From contig LVBV01000003.1 of NCBI GenBank assembly GCA_001604565.1, positions 1 to 64,000 on the forward strand: a stretch of 64,000 nucleotides of DNA. The letters are read 5' to 3'. Below the pieces are notes generated by a model that worked only from the letters and a program-made list of their open reading frames with translations, did not search any database and had not been told where the DNA came from. Shown here one piece after another: positions 19,501 through 28,413 of the stretch. Origin of the DNA: Puniceicoccales bacterium Verruco_01. GTDB lineage: Bacteria > Verrucomicrobiota > Verrucomicrobiia > Opitutales > Oceanipulchritudinaceae. The position numbers and the translations under genes are program-made. The stretch's first letter is position 1; each line of letters begins with the position of its first letter.

Positions 19501-20544
19501 CTCCTGCTCGTCTGCGGTCAGGCGCCCGAAGAGGGGCAACAGCTCCGCCCCGCCGAGGCGCAGATCCGAAAGTTGGTTGATCGCGTCGCGGATGTCGCGC
19601 TCGCCGGGGAGGAACACGAGGATGTCGCCCGTCCGCCTTTCGCGCAGGCAGATTTCCTCCACGGTCTTCACCGCGGCATCCACGTAGGTGTCCCCGCCGG
19701 AATCCTCCGCGACCTCGTCCACGGGTTTGTAGAAGACCTCCACGGGATAGCTGCGGCCCGAGACATTGATTACCGGCGCGCCGCCGAAGGCGTTGGAAAA
19801 CGCCTCCGTGTCGATCGTTGCGCTCGTCACGATGATCTTCAGGTCGGGCCGGTCGTGCCGCAGCTTGTTCAGGTACCCGAGGAGAAAGTCGATGTTGAGA
19901 CTGCGCTCATGGGCCTCGTCCACGATGACGGCGTCGTATTCGCTCATCATCAGGTCGGCCTGAATCTCGCTAAGCAGCATGCCGTCCGTCGCGAACTTCA
20001 CGAGCGTCTCATTCGCCGTCTTGTCCGAAAAACGCACCTTGGCGCCGACCTCGCGGCCCCACTTGACACCCAGTTCCTCCGCCACGCGGCGGCTGACGGA
20101 CATCGCGGCCACGCGGCGCGGCTGCGTGCAGGCGATGCGTCCGCAGATCCCGCACCCCGCCTCCAGCAGCATCTTGGGCAATTGCGTCGTCTTGCCGGAA
20201 CCCGTCTCGCCCGCGACGATGAGGACCGGACTCTCCCGCAGCGTCCGCACGATCTCGGCAGCTCGGGCGGCGACGGGCAGGCTCTCCGGATAGCTCACCT
20301 TCGGGCGCAGCGCCTCGCGCTCCATGCGCACGGATTCGCTGCGGGCGATCTGCTTTTCGATCCCCGCGAGGCGGCCTTCGGAAAGACCGCCCTTTTCCAG
20401 CTCCGCCTTCAGGCGCAGTCGGTCCCGCACCATGCATCCGGCAAGGCGCCGGAAGAGATTTTCGACTGTCGGGGAATCGCTCAAGGTGCGCGAGCATGGC
20501 GAAAACCGGCCTCCGGCACAACTCCGCGTCTCGCGCCGTATCAA
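16504..20544 (-). CDS. hrpA: ATP-dependent RNA helicase HrpA (DEAH box)
   Basis: 1346 aa; GETGSGKTTQLPKM, IVDEAHERSLNIDFLLGYL, SATIDTEAFSNAF, DQRKGRSGRVAEGVCIRLYSE, long HrpA-type C-terminal region. Confidence 0.96.
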   Translation of the reverse strand: MIRRETRSCAGGRFSPCSRTLSDSPTVENLFRRLAGCMVRDRLRLKAELEKGGLSEGRLAGIEKQIARSESVRMEREALRPKVSYPESLPVAARAAEIVRTLRESPVLIVAGETGSGKTTQLPKMLLEAGCGICGRIACTQPRRVAAMSVSRRVAEELGVKWGREVGAKVRFSDKTANETLVKFATDGMLLSEIQADLMMSEYDAVIVDEAHERSLNIDFLLGYLNKLRHDRPDLKIIVTSATIDTEAFSNAFGGAPVINVSGRSYPVEVFYKPVDEVAEDSGGDTYVDAAVKTVEEICLRERRTGDILVFLPGERDIRDAINQLSDLRLGGAELLPLFGRLTADEQEKIFAPTQRRKIIVATNIAETSITVPGIRYVVDAGLARMSRYNAQTRTQRLPVEAVSQSSADQRKGRSGRVAEGVCIRLYSEADYLARPKYTEPEIRRANLAAVILRMKGSNLGEVETFPFIDPPQQRAINAGYELLQELGALNEDRSLTALGRRLARLPVDPTVARMLVEAEKEKCLKEVLVIAAGLSIQDPRERPEDAREAADAMHKTFDDPRSDFLALLNIWKAYDAQAEKLSQRQMRRFCKDHFLSYIRMREWMDIHLQLTQEMGEAEAVAEQKADAEYMQIHRALLSGLLGNVARREEGNHYLATRNRSASLFPGSALFDKKARKDEIKQKYGKKPSGESGNRTPAWIMAAQWVETSAFFARTCAAVEVPWILQLGAHLIKHVHEAPTWDERGERAVCTEKSFLYGLELSRRRVNLAPLLPREATEIFIRSGLVEEGVKEILPFLEANRELREVVEEKQTRLRRGQLWSLDDRIYAFYRERLPDGIGSVPDLRRFLKERGGDDSLLRMKEEDLVDPADESAIARFPDAVEVAGEKIPLSYAYKPGEADDGATLSVPLAKFEALQPGMLDWIVPGYVEERVEALLRALPKDVRKALFPIAEKTPAILAKLTPSPSPLAEQLCEILWKDYGQRVRPADLAGGEIPAHLLPRVQVVDSENKPIAAERDWEKLKETYAARIAERKAAQRVETDELKVWRQAREKFEKEGLSSWNFADLPEELVLADVAGIPLEAFPGLVCEKPPRNCIAPTSVAIRLFHTKGEAAAATGPAFQLLATMALGRDLAWFERDLRRELKRVGPDVATVMPAEKFADACLSLLVRFLLRPAPEKILPLKKAAFDDVVQNAAAKMRGLPQSFTDQMEDLFTQRRAILLCKAPYSGMREELDALLPPNFLAITSYERLRHFPRYLKAMLARAEQLRTDRAKYAKKIERIRPYAEALYKFSVRKKNTPSQLEKIEQLRWLIEEFKVSLFAQNLGTDGAVSEKRLDGAVEAVDEGK

Positions 20545-20640
20545 ATTGAGATTCCAAGCGTATCAACCTGAAACAGAACCCGGGGACACGACGCGGGGCA
20601 AAAACATGAATATTTCCCTATCTAGTTTATAATAAGTTAC

Positions 20641-20671
20641 TTGATAGAGTTGGCACGCGGCGTGGTATATA
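20641..20671 (+). promoter_or_regulatory. Candidate promoter for the 102-aa small protein
   Basis: TTGATA (20641-20646) and extended -10-like TGGTATATA (to 20671) in an AT-rich intergenic island; spacer about 19 bp, so suboptimal. Confidence 0.3.
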
Positions 20672-20696
20672 TCGTTCAAACAAAGGAGCCAACGAC

Positions 20697-21005
20697 ATGA
20701 ACACCTCTTATCTCTACCGCAATCTCTACTTCCCGAGCGCCCGCCTTTCCGGTTCGCCGCTCTTCGCCCCCGTGAACCGCTTTGCCGGGACGAACCTTTC
20801 CGCCTCGGCGCGCCTTCTGCGCCGTCCCTCCCCGACACCCGCGAGGCCGACGATCAACTGGACGGACAACACACCGCGCCGCCCCCGCCGTTTCGCGGGA
20901 GCCCTCGCTGCGGCGATCCTCGCTCTCCTTGCCACGGGAAGCGCCCTCGCCTCCCTTTCCGGGAGCGAAAACGCCCATTCGACGACCCGCCACGCGGCGG
21001 AGTGA
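20697..21005 (+). CDS. Small orphan protein with C-terminal hydrophobic/TM segment
   Basis: 102 aa; strong SD (aaaggag) 8 nt before ATG, AT-rich upstream promoter-like region, 10-bp stem hairpin 38 nt downstream. Confidence 0.5.
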   Translation: MNTSYLYRNLYFPSARLSGSPLFAPVNRFAGTNLSASARLLRRPSPTPARPTINWTDNTPRRPRRFAGALAAAILALLATGSALASLSGSENAHSTTRHAAE

Positions 21006-21042
21006 CCGATTTCTCTGATCGACAGATATGGGTATGGAAAAA

Positions 21043-21070
21043 GCGCGGCGCCTTTGGAGGGGCGCCGCGC
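21043..21070 (+). terminator. GC-rich hairpin after the 102-aa ORF
   Basis: GCGCGGCGCC-TTTGGAGG-GGCGCCGCGC, perfect 10-bp stem; no clear U-tract. Confidence 0.45.
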
Positions 21071-21123
21071 CTCTGTGTACGGATTCGTTGCGCGCGCGGC
21101 GACAATCCGTTATTTTCCGCTTC

Positions 21124-23103
21124 ATGGATCCCGCGTCCCTGCAACCGCTCCGCGACAGGGCGGACCTCGCGCGCCGCCTCGGCGGGGCACAGGCCGCCAC
21201 GAAAGTTTTCGAGAAGGCTCTTGCGGAGAATCCGGACGACCCGGACCTTCTGCTGGAAACCGGCGCCGGTTGTTACGCGGCGGGAGAGAGGGAGAAGGCC
21301 CTGCCCTTCCTTCGGGAAGCGGCGCGGAGGCGCCCCGGTTGGACGCGCGCTCTTTTGCTTTTGGCGACGAATCTGGAGGAGCTGGGCAACCCCGGCGAGG
21401 CCGCCGAACTCTTCGCCCCGCTTGCCGACCAGAAGAAGGACCCCCGCGCCGAGGCGTACGCCGCCTTTCACCTTGCGGGGATTCATCTCGCGGGCGGCGA
21501 AGCGAAAAAGACCGTGGAAATCTGCCGCCGTATCCTCGCCCGCCTGCCGGGGGACGCCGCTTTCCGCAGGCTGCTCCTTCTTGCCTGCGTCCGGACGGGC
21601 GACCACGCCGGGGCGGTGGCCGCGTACGACCTTCTGCCGCCCGTCCGCGCCGAGCGCCGCGCCGACCTCGCGAAGATAGCACGGAGCTTCATCCGCCTTG
21701 GCGACTACACGGGATTCATCCGGCGCTTCGAGGCCCTCGGCGATTTTTCCGACGGAGTACTCCTTGCCGCCGCCGCCGAGGTGTACAACGATACCGGTCT
21801 GCGCGAGAAGGAGGAGGCCTGCCAGAAAAGGGCCCTCGCCCTGCTCCCGGACGACAGCGCCCTCCATTCCTATGAGTTAAAGACGATGACCGAGTCCGAC
21901 ACGGTGACGGAGGAGGAGATCCTCGCCTTCGCCAAGGACTGGGACGCGAAATTCGGCACGCCGAAGGACGCCCCGGCTTTCAAGGACTTCCCACGTCTTC
22001 CCCGCAAAGGGAGGCGCGTGCGGCTCGGGATTCTCTCCCACTCCTTCCGGCGGCACGTCACGATGACGATCCTGCGGCCCCTGCTGCCGGAACTGGCGAA
22101 GCGCTTCGAGCTTTACGGCTACTACGACGACTTTCCGGAGGACGACTTTACGAACGAGGCAAAGAGCCACTTCGCCCTCTTCCGCAACACCGCCGCCCTC
22201 TCCGAAGCCGCAGCTGCGAAGGCGATCCACGACGACGCCCTCGACGTTTTGATTGACATTTCCGGCCATTTCAGCGGGGCACGGACGAAGATCCTCACCT
22301 ACAAACCGGCACCTTTCCTCATCCACTACGCCGACAGCAGCTCCACCCTCGGCCTCTCCGCCGTCGATTGCCGCTTTTCCGATCCGATCGCCGAGCCGCC
22401 AGAATGGGGCGACCGTTATTCGGTGGAAAAGGTCCTGCGACTGCCGCGCGGCTTCTTCCTCTACCAGCCGCTTCTCCCCTGCGGCGAGCCCGCGCCCTGC
22501 CCGGCTATAGGCAACGGCTTTGTCACCTTCGGTAGCTGCGCGGCGCTCCACAAGCTGACGGATACGACCCTCGCCCTCTGGAAAGCGGCCTTGGACGCGG
22601 CGCCCGGAAGCCGCCTGCTGCTGGCACGCGACGAATTCGCAAGGGACGAGGGCCTGCGGCGGCTCTGGCGGGAACGTTTTGCGAAGGCGGGCTTCGATCC
22701 CGAGCGCGTCACCCTCGCCTCCGGACAGAAGGACGACTTTGTGCGACTCAAATTCTACGCGAAAATCGACATCGCCCTCGACGCCTTCCCCTACAGCGGG
22801 GTCACGACAACCCTCGACGCCCTCTGGATGGGCGTGCCGGTCGTGAACTACCGGGAAACGCGCTTCATCAACCGGGTATGTTCCTCGCTCCTGACGCAGG
22901 TCGGCCTCGCGGATCTCGTGGCGGAGACACGTGAAGACTTCGCGGCGAAGGCGGCGGCCCTCGCGGCGGACGAACCCCGGCGACGGCACCTGCGCGAAAC
23001 CCTGCGCGGCGCGATGCTGCAAAGTTCCCTCTGTGACGGCGCTGGCATGGCGGCGGACATGGAAAAGGCGATCCTCGCGGAACTCGACGCAAGGGGACTT
23101 TGA
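21124..23103 (+). CDS. TPR-containing O-GlcNAc transferase/SPINDLY-like glycosyltransferase (GT41 family)
   Basis: N-terminal TPR-type helices; LGILSHSFRRHVTMTILRPLLPEL, DVLIDISGHFSGARTKILTYKPAPFLIHY, FVTFGSCAALHKLTDTTLALWKAAL, DAFPYSGVTTTLDALWMGVPVVNYRE. Confidence 0.88.
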   Translation: MDPASLQPLRDRADLARRLGGAQAATKVFEKALAENPDDPDLLLETGAGCYAAGEREKALPFLREAARRRPGWTRALLLLATNLEELGNPGEAAELFAPLADQKKDPRAEAYAAFHLAGIHLAGGEAKKTVEICRRILARLPGDAAFRRLLLLACVRTGDHAGAVAAYDLLPPVRAERRADLAKIARSFIRLGDYTGFIRRFEALGDFSDGVLLAAAAEVYNDTGLREKEEACQKRALALLPDDSALHSYELKTMTESDTVTEEEILAFAKDWDAKFGTPKDAPAFKDFPRLPRKGRRVRLGILSHSFRRHVTMTILRPLLPELAKRFELYGYYDDFPEDDFTNEAKSHFALFRNTAALSEAAAAKAIHDDALDVLIDISGHFSGARTKILTYKPAPFLIHYADSSSTLGLSAVDCRFSDPIAEPPEWGDRYSVEKVLRLPRGFFLYQPLLPCGEPAPCPAIGNGFVTFGSCAALHKLTDTTLALWKAALDAAPGSRLLLARDEFARDEGLRRLWRERFAKAGFDPERVTLASGQKDDFVRLKFYAKIDIALDAFPYSGVTTTLDALWMGVPVVNYRETRFINRVCSSLLTQVGLADLVAETREDFAAKAAALAADEPRRRHLRETLRGAMLQSSLCDGAGMAADMEKAILAELDARGL

Positions 23104-23185
23104 GAGGGACGCCGCATCGAAATATGCTGCAAAAATTCTGCGCTGACATTGACGCGACATCCCTTCATTGTTCCGAATCGGAAAA

Positions 23186-24364
23186 ATGATACTTCAGCCA
23201 AGAATCAGAGGTTTTGTGTGTGTCACGGCCCATCCCGAGGGATGTGCCGAAAACGTCCGGGAGCAGATCGCCCTCGTCCGTTCGCGCGGAGAGATCCCGG
23301 GCGGACCGAAGAACGTCCTTGTGATCGGCGCCAGCACCGGCTACGGCCTTGCCACCCGCATCGCCGCCGCCTTCGGAAGCGGGGCGAAGAGCGTGGGCGT
23401 GGCCTACGAGCGCCCCGGCACGCCCGACCATTGCGCGAGCGCGGGCTGGTACAACAACGCCGCCTTCCACCGCGAGGCGCGGAAGGCCGGCATCGGCGCG
23501 TGGAGCGTGAACGGCGACGCGTTTTCCGCAAAGGTGAAGGAGGAGACCCTCGCCCTCGTGAAGGCGAATCTCGGCAAACTCGACTTTGTGGCCTACAGCC
23601 TTGCCTCGCCCCGCAGGACCGATCCGCAGGGAAAGACGTGGAAGAGCTGCCTCAAACCCATCGGGCAGGCCTTCGAGGCCAAGCACCTGGACACCGACCG
23701 CCATCAGGTGGTGACGGTGCACGTCGATCCCGCCACCGAGGAGGAGATCGAGGGAACCGTGAAGGTCATGGGCGGCGAGGACTTCGAGCTCTGGGTAAAG
23801 GCCCTCGCCGAGGCGGACCTGCTCGCCCCCGGCGCGAAAGTGGTCGCCTACGACTACATCGGCGCGGAGGTGACCTTCCCGATCTACCACGACGGCACGA
23901 TCGGCATGGCCAAGAAGCACCTTTACGCCACGGCGGCCCGCCTGAACGCGGCGCTGGCCCCGAAGGCGAGCGTCTTCCTTTCCGTCAACAAGGCGGTGGT
24001 GACGCAGGCTTCCAGCGCCATTCCGGCGGTGCCCCTCTACATCAGCATCCTCTTCCGCGTCATGAAGGAAAAGGGGCTGCACGAGGGCTGCATCGAGCAG
24101 ATGGACCGCTTCTTCCGCGAGAAACTGGCCGGGAAGACTCCGATCATGGACGCCGAGGGCCGCGTGCGCCTGGACGACTGGGAGATGCGCCCGGAGGTGC
24201 AGGAAGTGGCCACGCGTCTCTGGAAGGAGATCGAGACCGAAACCCTCCGCCAGCAGAGTGACTACAACGGCTACGAGGAGGAGTTTCTGCGCCTCTTCGG
24301 CTTCGGCTTTACCAACGTCGATTATTCCAAGGACGTGGCGACGGACATCCCCTTTGAGGGATAG
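23186..24364 (+). CDS. fabV: trans-2-enoyl-CoA/ACP reductase (NADH)
   Basis: ILQPRIRGFVCVTAHPEGCAENV, VIGASTGYGLATRIAAAFGSGA, VAYSLASPRRTDPQGKTWKSCLKPIG, YDYIGAEVTFPIY. Confidence 0.95.
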   Translation: MILQPRIRGFVCVTAHPEGCAENVREQIALVRSRGEIPGGPKNVLVIGASTGYGLATRIAAAFGSGAKSVGVAYERPGTPDHCASAGWYNNAAFHREARKAGIGAWSVNGDAFSAKVKEETLALVKANLGKLDFVAYSLASPRRTDPQGKTWKSCLKPIGQAFEAKHLDTDRHQVVTVHVDPATEEEIEGTVKVMGGEDFELWVKALAEADLLAPGAKVVAYDYIGAEVTFPIYHDGTIGMAKKHLYATAARLNAALAPKASVFLSVNKAVVTQASSAIPAVPLYISILFRVMKEKGLHEGCIEQMDRFFREKLAGKTPIMDAEGRVRLDDWEMRPEVQEVATRLWKEIETETLRQQSDYNGYEEEFLRLFGFGFTNVDYSKDVATDIPFEG

Positions 24365-24376
24365 GCGTTCCCGATC

Positions 24377-25942
24377 ATGATTTGCACTTCGCCAGTTCTT
24401 TCCTGCGCCGAAGCCTCCGAATGGGAACTCAAACTCCTCGGGGCGGATGCGGAAAAGGAGTGGGCGGCGATGGGCGAGGCGGGACGCGGTGTGGCGAAGG
24501 CGGCGCTGCGGGACTCTCTTGAAATCGGCCCGATTCCGGCGGACTTCCGCGTGCTCGTCCTCTGCGGGAGTGGCCACAACGCGGGCGACGCCCTGATCGC
24601 GGCGCGGGAGATCCTCGAAAGTCTCCCGGGGGCGAGCGCGCTGGCGCTTCTTGCCTACGGGAGGGAGCGGATGCGTCCCCTCACGGCGCGGGCGCTGGCG
24701 GAGCTGGAATCCTGCGGCACAACAGTGCGGGTGCTCGGCTGGGTTCCCGGAGCTGCGGAGGCGCTTGCGGCTCACCCGTGGGAACTGTGCCTTGAGGGCG
24801 TGGCGGGGATGAACCTCAAGGGACCTCTCCGCGAACCCGCCGGCGAACTCTTCGCGGCGGTCGCGAAGGCGCAAGTAGCCCTGCGCGCGGCGGTGGACCT
24901 TCCCGCAGGGCTCTGCGACGCGGGCGCCTTTCCCGGTTTTTCCGCGGACTTCACCTACGCGACGGGCATCGTCAAGGCGCCCGTCCTCGCCCCCTGCGCG
25001 GTGAGGCGGACGGGCCGCGTGCGGCTGGTCGATCTCGGCTTTTTTGGCGTGGATAGGCCGTCGGCGGAGCGGGAGCTTCTTCTTCCCTCCTCCCTCGCGC
25101 CGCTGGCCGCCCTGCGGGACGCCTCCGGCGACAAGCGCAGCCACGGGCACTTGGCCCTTTTCGGCGGAGCCCCCGGCATGCCCGGCGCGGCGGCGATGGC
25201 GGTAAAGGCGGCGGCGAGCGCGGGCGCGGGTTTGCTCACGGTTTTCACGACGGCGGAGACGATCCGCGCGATGTCCTCCCTCGTCCCGGAGGCGATGTGG
25301 ACGGCGCTGCCGGAAAACGGTGACGGCTTCGACGCGGAAAAGTCCCTCGCCCTCCTGCGCGGGAAGGCGGACCGCTTCACGGCGCTGGCGCTCGGACCGG
25401 GCCTCGACTGGCGGGAAGCTTCCGTCCGCGCGATGATCCCGGCGCTCGTCCGGGAGACACCGTTCCCCCTCCTCCTCGACGCGGGCGCGCTTTTCGCGGA
25501 GGCGGCGGCGGCCCTCGCGGAGCGGCCCAAAAACTTCCCGAAGACGGTCCTCACCCCGCACACGGGCGAATTCCTGCGCCTTGCGGAACTCTCGCAGAGC
25601 CCGGCGGACGCGGAGCTGGAAGCCGTCATGAAGGCTTTTGCGCGGAAAACCCGCTCTGTCCTCCTCCTCAAGGGGCCGGTGACGCGCGTGACGGACGGGG
25701 AACGCCTTGTTTGCAGCACCCTCGGCGGGCCGGTCCTAGCCCGGGGCGGCTCGGGCGACATTCTTTCCGGCATCCTCGGCGCGCGATTGGCCGCACCTTC
25801 CGCCGATCCCTTCGAGGCCGCGTGCAGTGCCGCACTCTGGCATGGAATGGCGGCGGAGCACCTTGCGCGGGAAAAGGGCCAGCGGGCCGTCCGCACGAGC
25901 GAACTCATCGAACACCTTTCCCCGGCACTACGCGAACCATGA
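24377..25942 (+). CDS. nnr: Bifunctional NAD(P)H-hydrate epimerase / ADP-dependent NAD(P)H-hydrate dehydratase
   Basis: N-terminal YjeF-N-like region (VLCGSGHNAGDALIAAREI) and C-terminal carbohydrate-kinase-like region (SHGHLALFGGAPGMPGAAAMA, LTPHTGEFLRL, GSGDILSGILGARL). Confidence 0.93.
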   Translation: MICTSPVLSCAEASEWELKLLGADAEKEWAAMGEAGRGVAKAALRDSLEIGPIPADFRVLVLCGSGHNAGDALIAAREILESLPGASALALLAYGRERMRPLTARALAELESCGTTVRVLGWVPGAAEALAAHPWELCLEGVAGMNLKGPLREPAGELFAAVAKAQVALRAAVDLPAGLCDAGAFPGFSADFTYATGIVKAPVLAPCAVRRTGRVRLVDLGFFGVDRPSAERELLLPSSLAPLAALRDASGDKRSHGHLALFGGAPGMPGAAAMAVKAAASAGAGLLTVFTTAETIRAMSSLVPEAMWTALPENGDGFDAEKSLALLRGKADRFTALALGPGLDWREASVRAMIPALVRETPFPLLLDAGALFAEAAAALAERPKNFPKTVLTPHTGEFLRLAELSQSPADAELEAVMKAFARKTRSVLLLKGPVTRVTDGERLVCSTLGGPVLARGGSGDILSGILGARLAAPSADPFEAACSAALWHGMAAEHLAREKGQRAVRTSELIEHLSPALREP

Positions 25943-27042
25943 GCGCCCTCACCCAAGCTGAGGCCATCATGACCCTCGGAGCCCTGCGCGGCCTCGGGCC
26001 GATCCGCATCGGGCGGCTCCTCGAAGCCTTCGGCGGCGACGCGGCGGCGGCGCTCGCGGCGTCCCGCAGGCGGCTGGAAGAGGTGCCGGACATCGGACCC
26101 GGCACGGCGGAGACGATTGCCAACTGGCGCGGCGCCTTCGATCCGCAAAAGGAGGAGGAGGCCCTCGCGAAGTTGGGCGCGCGCTATGTCCTGAAGGGGG
26201 AGGAAGGCTATCCGAAAAAACTCGCAACGCTCCCGGGTGTCCCCCACGGGCTTTACATCAAGGGCACCTTTCCGCAGGGCGCGGCGCTCGCCATCGTCGG
26301 GACGCGCCGCCCCACCCTGTACGGACGCGCGCAGGCAAGGCTCTTTGCCGGGACGCTTTCCCGCGCCGGAATCGCGATCGTGAGCGGGCTCGCGCGCGGG
26401 ATCGACGGCGAGGCGCACACCGGGGCGCTGGAGGGCGGCAGGACCGCGGCCTTCCTCGGCTGCGGCCTCGACGTGATCTACCCGCCGGAGCACGCCGATT
26501 TGTACGGGAAAATCGCGGCCAGCGGCGCGGTGCTCTCGGAATTCCCCCTCGGTCACCAGCCGGACGCCCAGACCTTCCCGCGCCGCAACCGCCTGATCTC
26601 CGGCGCGTCGGACGCCCTCTTTGTGGTGGAAAGCGACGAGAAGGGCGGCAGCATGATCACCGCCCGCTGCGCCGCCGAGCAGGGCCGCACGGTGTACGCC
26701 CTTCCCGGACGGGTGGATCAGCCCTCCTCGCGCGGGTGCCACGCCCTGATCCGCGACGGCGCGACCCTCGTCACCCACCCGCTCCAGATCCTTGACGAAC
26801 TGCGCGGAGACACCCTTGCGGAAAACCCGCGTCAGGAGGAAATCTCCTTTGCGGCGCCCCCCTCCCTGTCCGGCGACGAGACCCTTGTTTACGCCCGGCT
26901 CTCGGACGGGGCGATCCTCCCGCCGGAAGCCCTCGCGCGGGAGACGGGCCTCAGCCAGCAGGCGGCCCTCGCGGCCCTGATGATGCTGGAATTAAAGCAC
27001 CTCGTCCGCCGCAGGCCCGATTCCTCCTACGAGCGGCGCTGA
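25939..27042 (+). CDS. dprA: DNA-processing protein DprA
   Basis: AIVGTRRPTLYGRAQARLFAGTLSRAGIAIVSGLARGIDGEAHTGAL, FPRRNRLISGASDALFVVES; ATGA overlap with the nnr stop. Confidence 0.95.
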   Translation: MSALTQAEAIMTLGALRGLGPIRIGRLLEAFGGDAAAALAASRRRLEEVPDIGPGTAETIANWRGAFDPQKEEEALAKLGARYVLKGEEGYPKKLATLPGVPHGLYIKGTFPQGAALAIVGTRRPTLYGRAQARLFAGTLSRAGIAIVSGLARGIDGEAHTGALEGGRTAAFLGCGLDVIYPPEHADLYGKIAASGAVLSEFPLGHQPDAQTFPRRNRLISGASDALFVVESDEKGGSMITARCAAEQGRTVYALPGRVDQPSSRGCHALIRDGATLVTHPLQILDELRGDTLAENPRQEEISFAAPPSLSGDETLVYARLSDGAILPPEALARETGLSQQAALAALMMLELKHLVRRRPDSSYERR

Positions 27043-27167
27043 CCGCGCACAGAATAGCCGACCCGGCGCGTTGACTTTCCCGCAACAGTGCGAATGTTTT
27101 GTGGAATAAGGTGCGTCGGGACGCAGTCTCAACGATTGCCCTCAAGCGCAACCCAACACCCGGCACC

Positions 27168-28358
27168 ATGTATCCACAGGACCGACCCGAAAACTGGCCA
27201 AGCGGGCAGGGATTGTGGGCGGATGTTCCCCCGGAGGAATGGAACGACTGGGGCTGGCAGATGCGCCACCGCTTCAAAAGCGCGGAGGACCTCTCCCGCC
27301 TCATGGAGCTAACCCCCTCGGAACTGGAGGGCTGCCGCCTTGCGGGAACGCGCCTCTCCCTCGCGATCACGCCGCACTTCTTCAACCTGATTGACCGCTC
27401 CGACCCGGAGTGCCCGATCCGCCGTCAGGTGATCCCGCGCGCCGAGGAGATGACGAGCGCGCCGGAGGAGAGGATCGACCCCCTCGGCGAGGAGCACCAC
27501 ACCGTGGCGCCTGGCCTCGTCCACCGCTATCCGGACCGCGTGCTGTTCCTCGTCACGGACCGCTGCGCGAGCTACTGCCGCTACTGCACGCGCAGCCGCC
27601 TCGTCTCCAACGCGCGGGGTTACCACTTCCTCCCGGAATACGAGGAAGCCCTCGCCTACATCCGCGCCCACCGCGAGGTGAGGGACGTCCTGCTTTCCGG
27701 CGGCGATCCGCTGCTTCTGGCCGACGAAAAGCTCGATCATCTCCTTGGCGAGCTGAGGAAAATCGACCACGTGGAGTTCCTCCGCATCGGCTCGCGCGCG
27801 CCCGTCTTTTCCCCGCAGCGGGTGACGCCGGAATTGTGCGAAATCCTGAAGAAGCACGGCCCCGTCTGGATGAGCCTGCACGTGAACCACCCGCGCGAAT
27901 GCACGCGGGAGCTGGCGGCGGCCTGCGAGCGGCTCTCCTTTGCGGGCGTGCCGCTCGGGAACCAGAGCGTGCTGCTTGCCGGGGTGAACGACGACGCGGA
28001 GACGATGAAGAGCCTCGTCCACCGGCTCCTCATGATGCGGGTGCGCCCCTACTACCTCTACATGGGCGACCTCGTGCAGGGCAGCGCCCACCTGCGCGCG
28101 GGCGTCCGCAGGGGCGTGGAAATCATCCGGGCTCTGCGCGGCCACACGAGCGGCTACGCCGTGCCGCAACTGGTGATCGACGCTCCCGGCGGCGGCGGCA
28201 AGATCCCCGTCAACCCCGACTATGTGGAGGAGCTGGAGGACGGGCGCCTGATCCTGCGGAATTTCCAAGGCCGCAAATTCGCCTACCCGATGGAGCCCTC
28301 CGTGCCGCACAAGGCGGAAAGCCCCTGCTCCTGCGGCGGAAGCGGCAACTGCGGCTGA
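27168..28358 (+). CDS. kamA: KamA-family radical SAM protein (lysine 2,3-aminomutase-like)
   Basis: VLFLVTDRCASYCRYCTRSRLV (CxxxCxxC), DVLLSGGDPLLL, QSVLLAGVNDD, VIDAPGGGGKIP; C-terminal CSCGGSGNC. Confidence 0.9.
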   Translation: MYPQDRPENWPSGQGLWADVPPEEWNDWGWQMRHRFKSAEDLSRLMELTPSELEGCRLAGTRLSLAITPHFFNLIDRSDPECPIRRQVIPRAEEMTSAPEERIDPLGEEHHTVAPGLVHRYPDRVLFLVTDRCASYCRYCTRSRLVSNARGYHFLPEYEEALAYIRAHREVRDVLLSGGDPLLLADEKLDHLLGELRKIDHVEFLRIGSRAPVFSPQRVTPELCEILKKHGPVWMSLHVNHPRECTRELAAACERLSFAGVPLGNQSVLLAGVNDDAETMKSLVHRLLMMRVRPYYLYMGDLVQGSAHLRAGVRRGVEIIRALRGHTSGYAVPQLVIDAPGGGGKIPVNPDYVEELEDGRLILRNFQGRKFAYPMEPSVPHKAESPCSCGGSGNCG

Positions 28359-28413
28359 CCGGCAGATTCCCTCTTGCGGGAACCTTCTCCCATCGGCAGG
28401 ATCGGCTCGCCCC

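Noticed and set aside
18715-20571. 618-aa plus-strand ORF
   Set aside because: Antisense shadow of hrpA.
20649-20667. Possible sigma54 promoter TTGGCACG...GTGGT
   Set aside because: The -24-like half fits, but the -12 element lacks the required GC dinucleotide.
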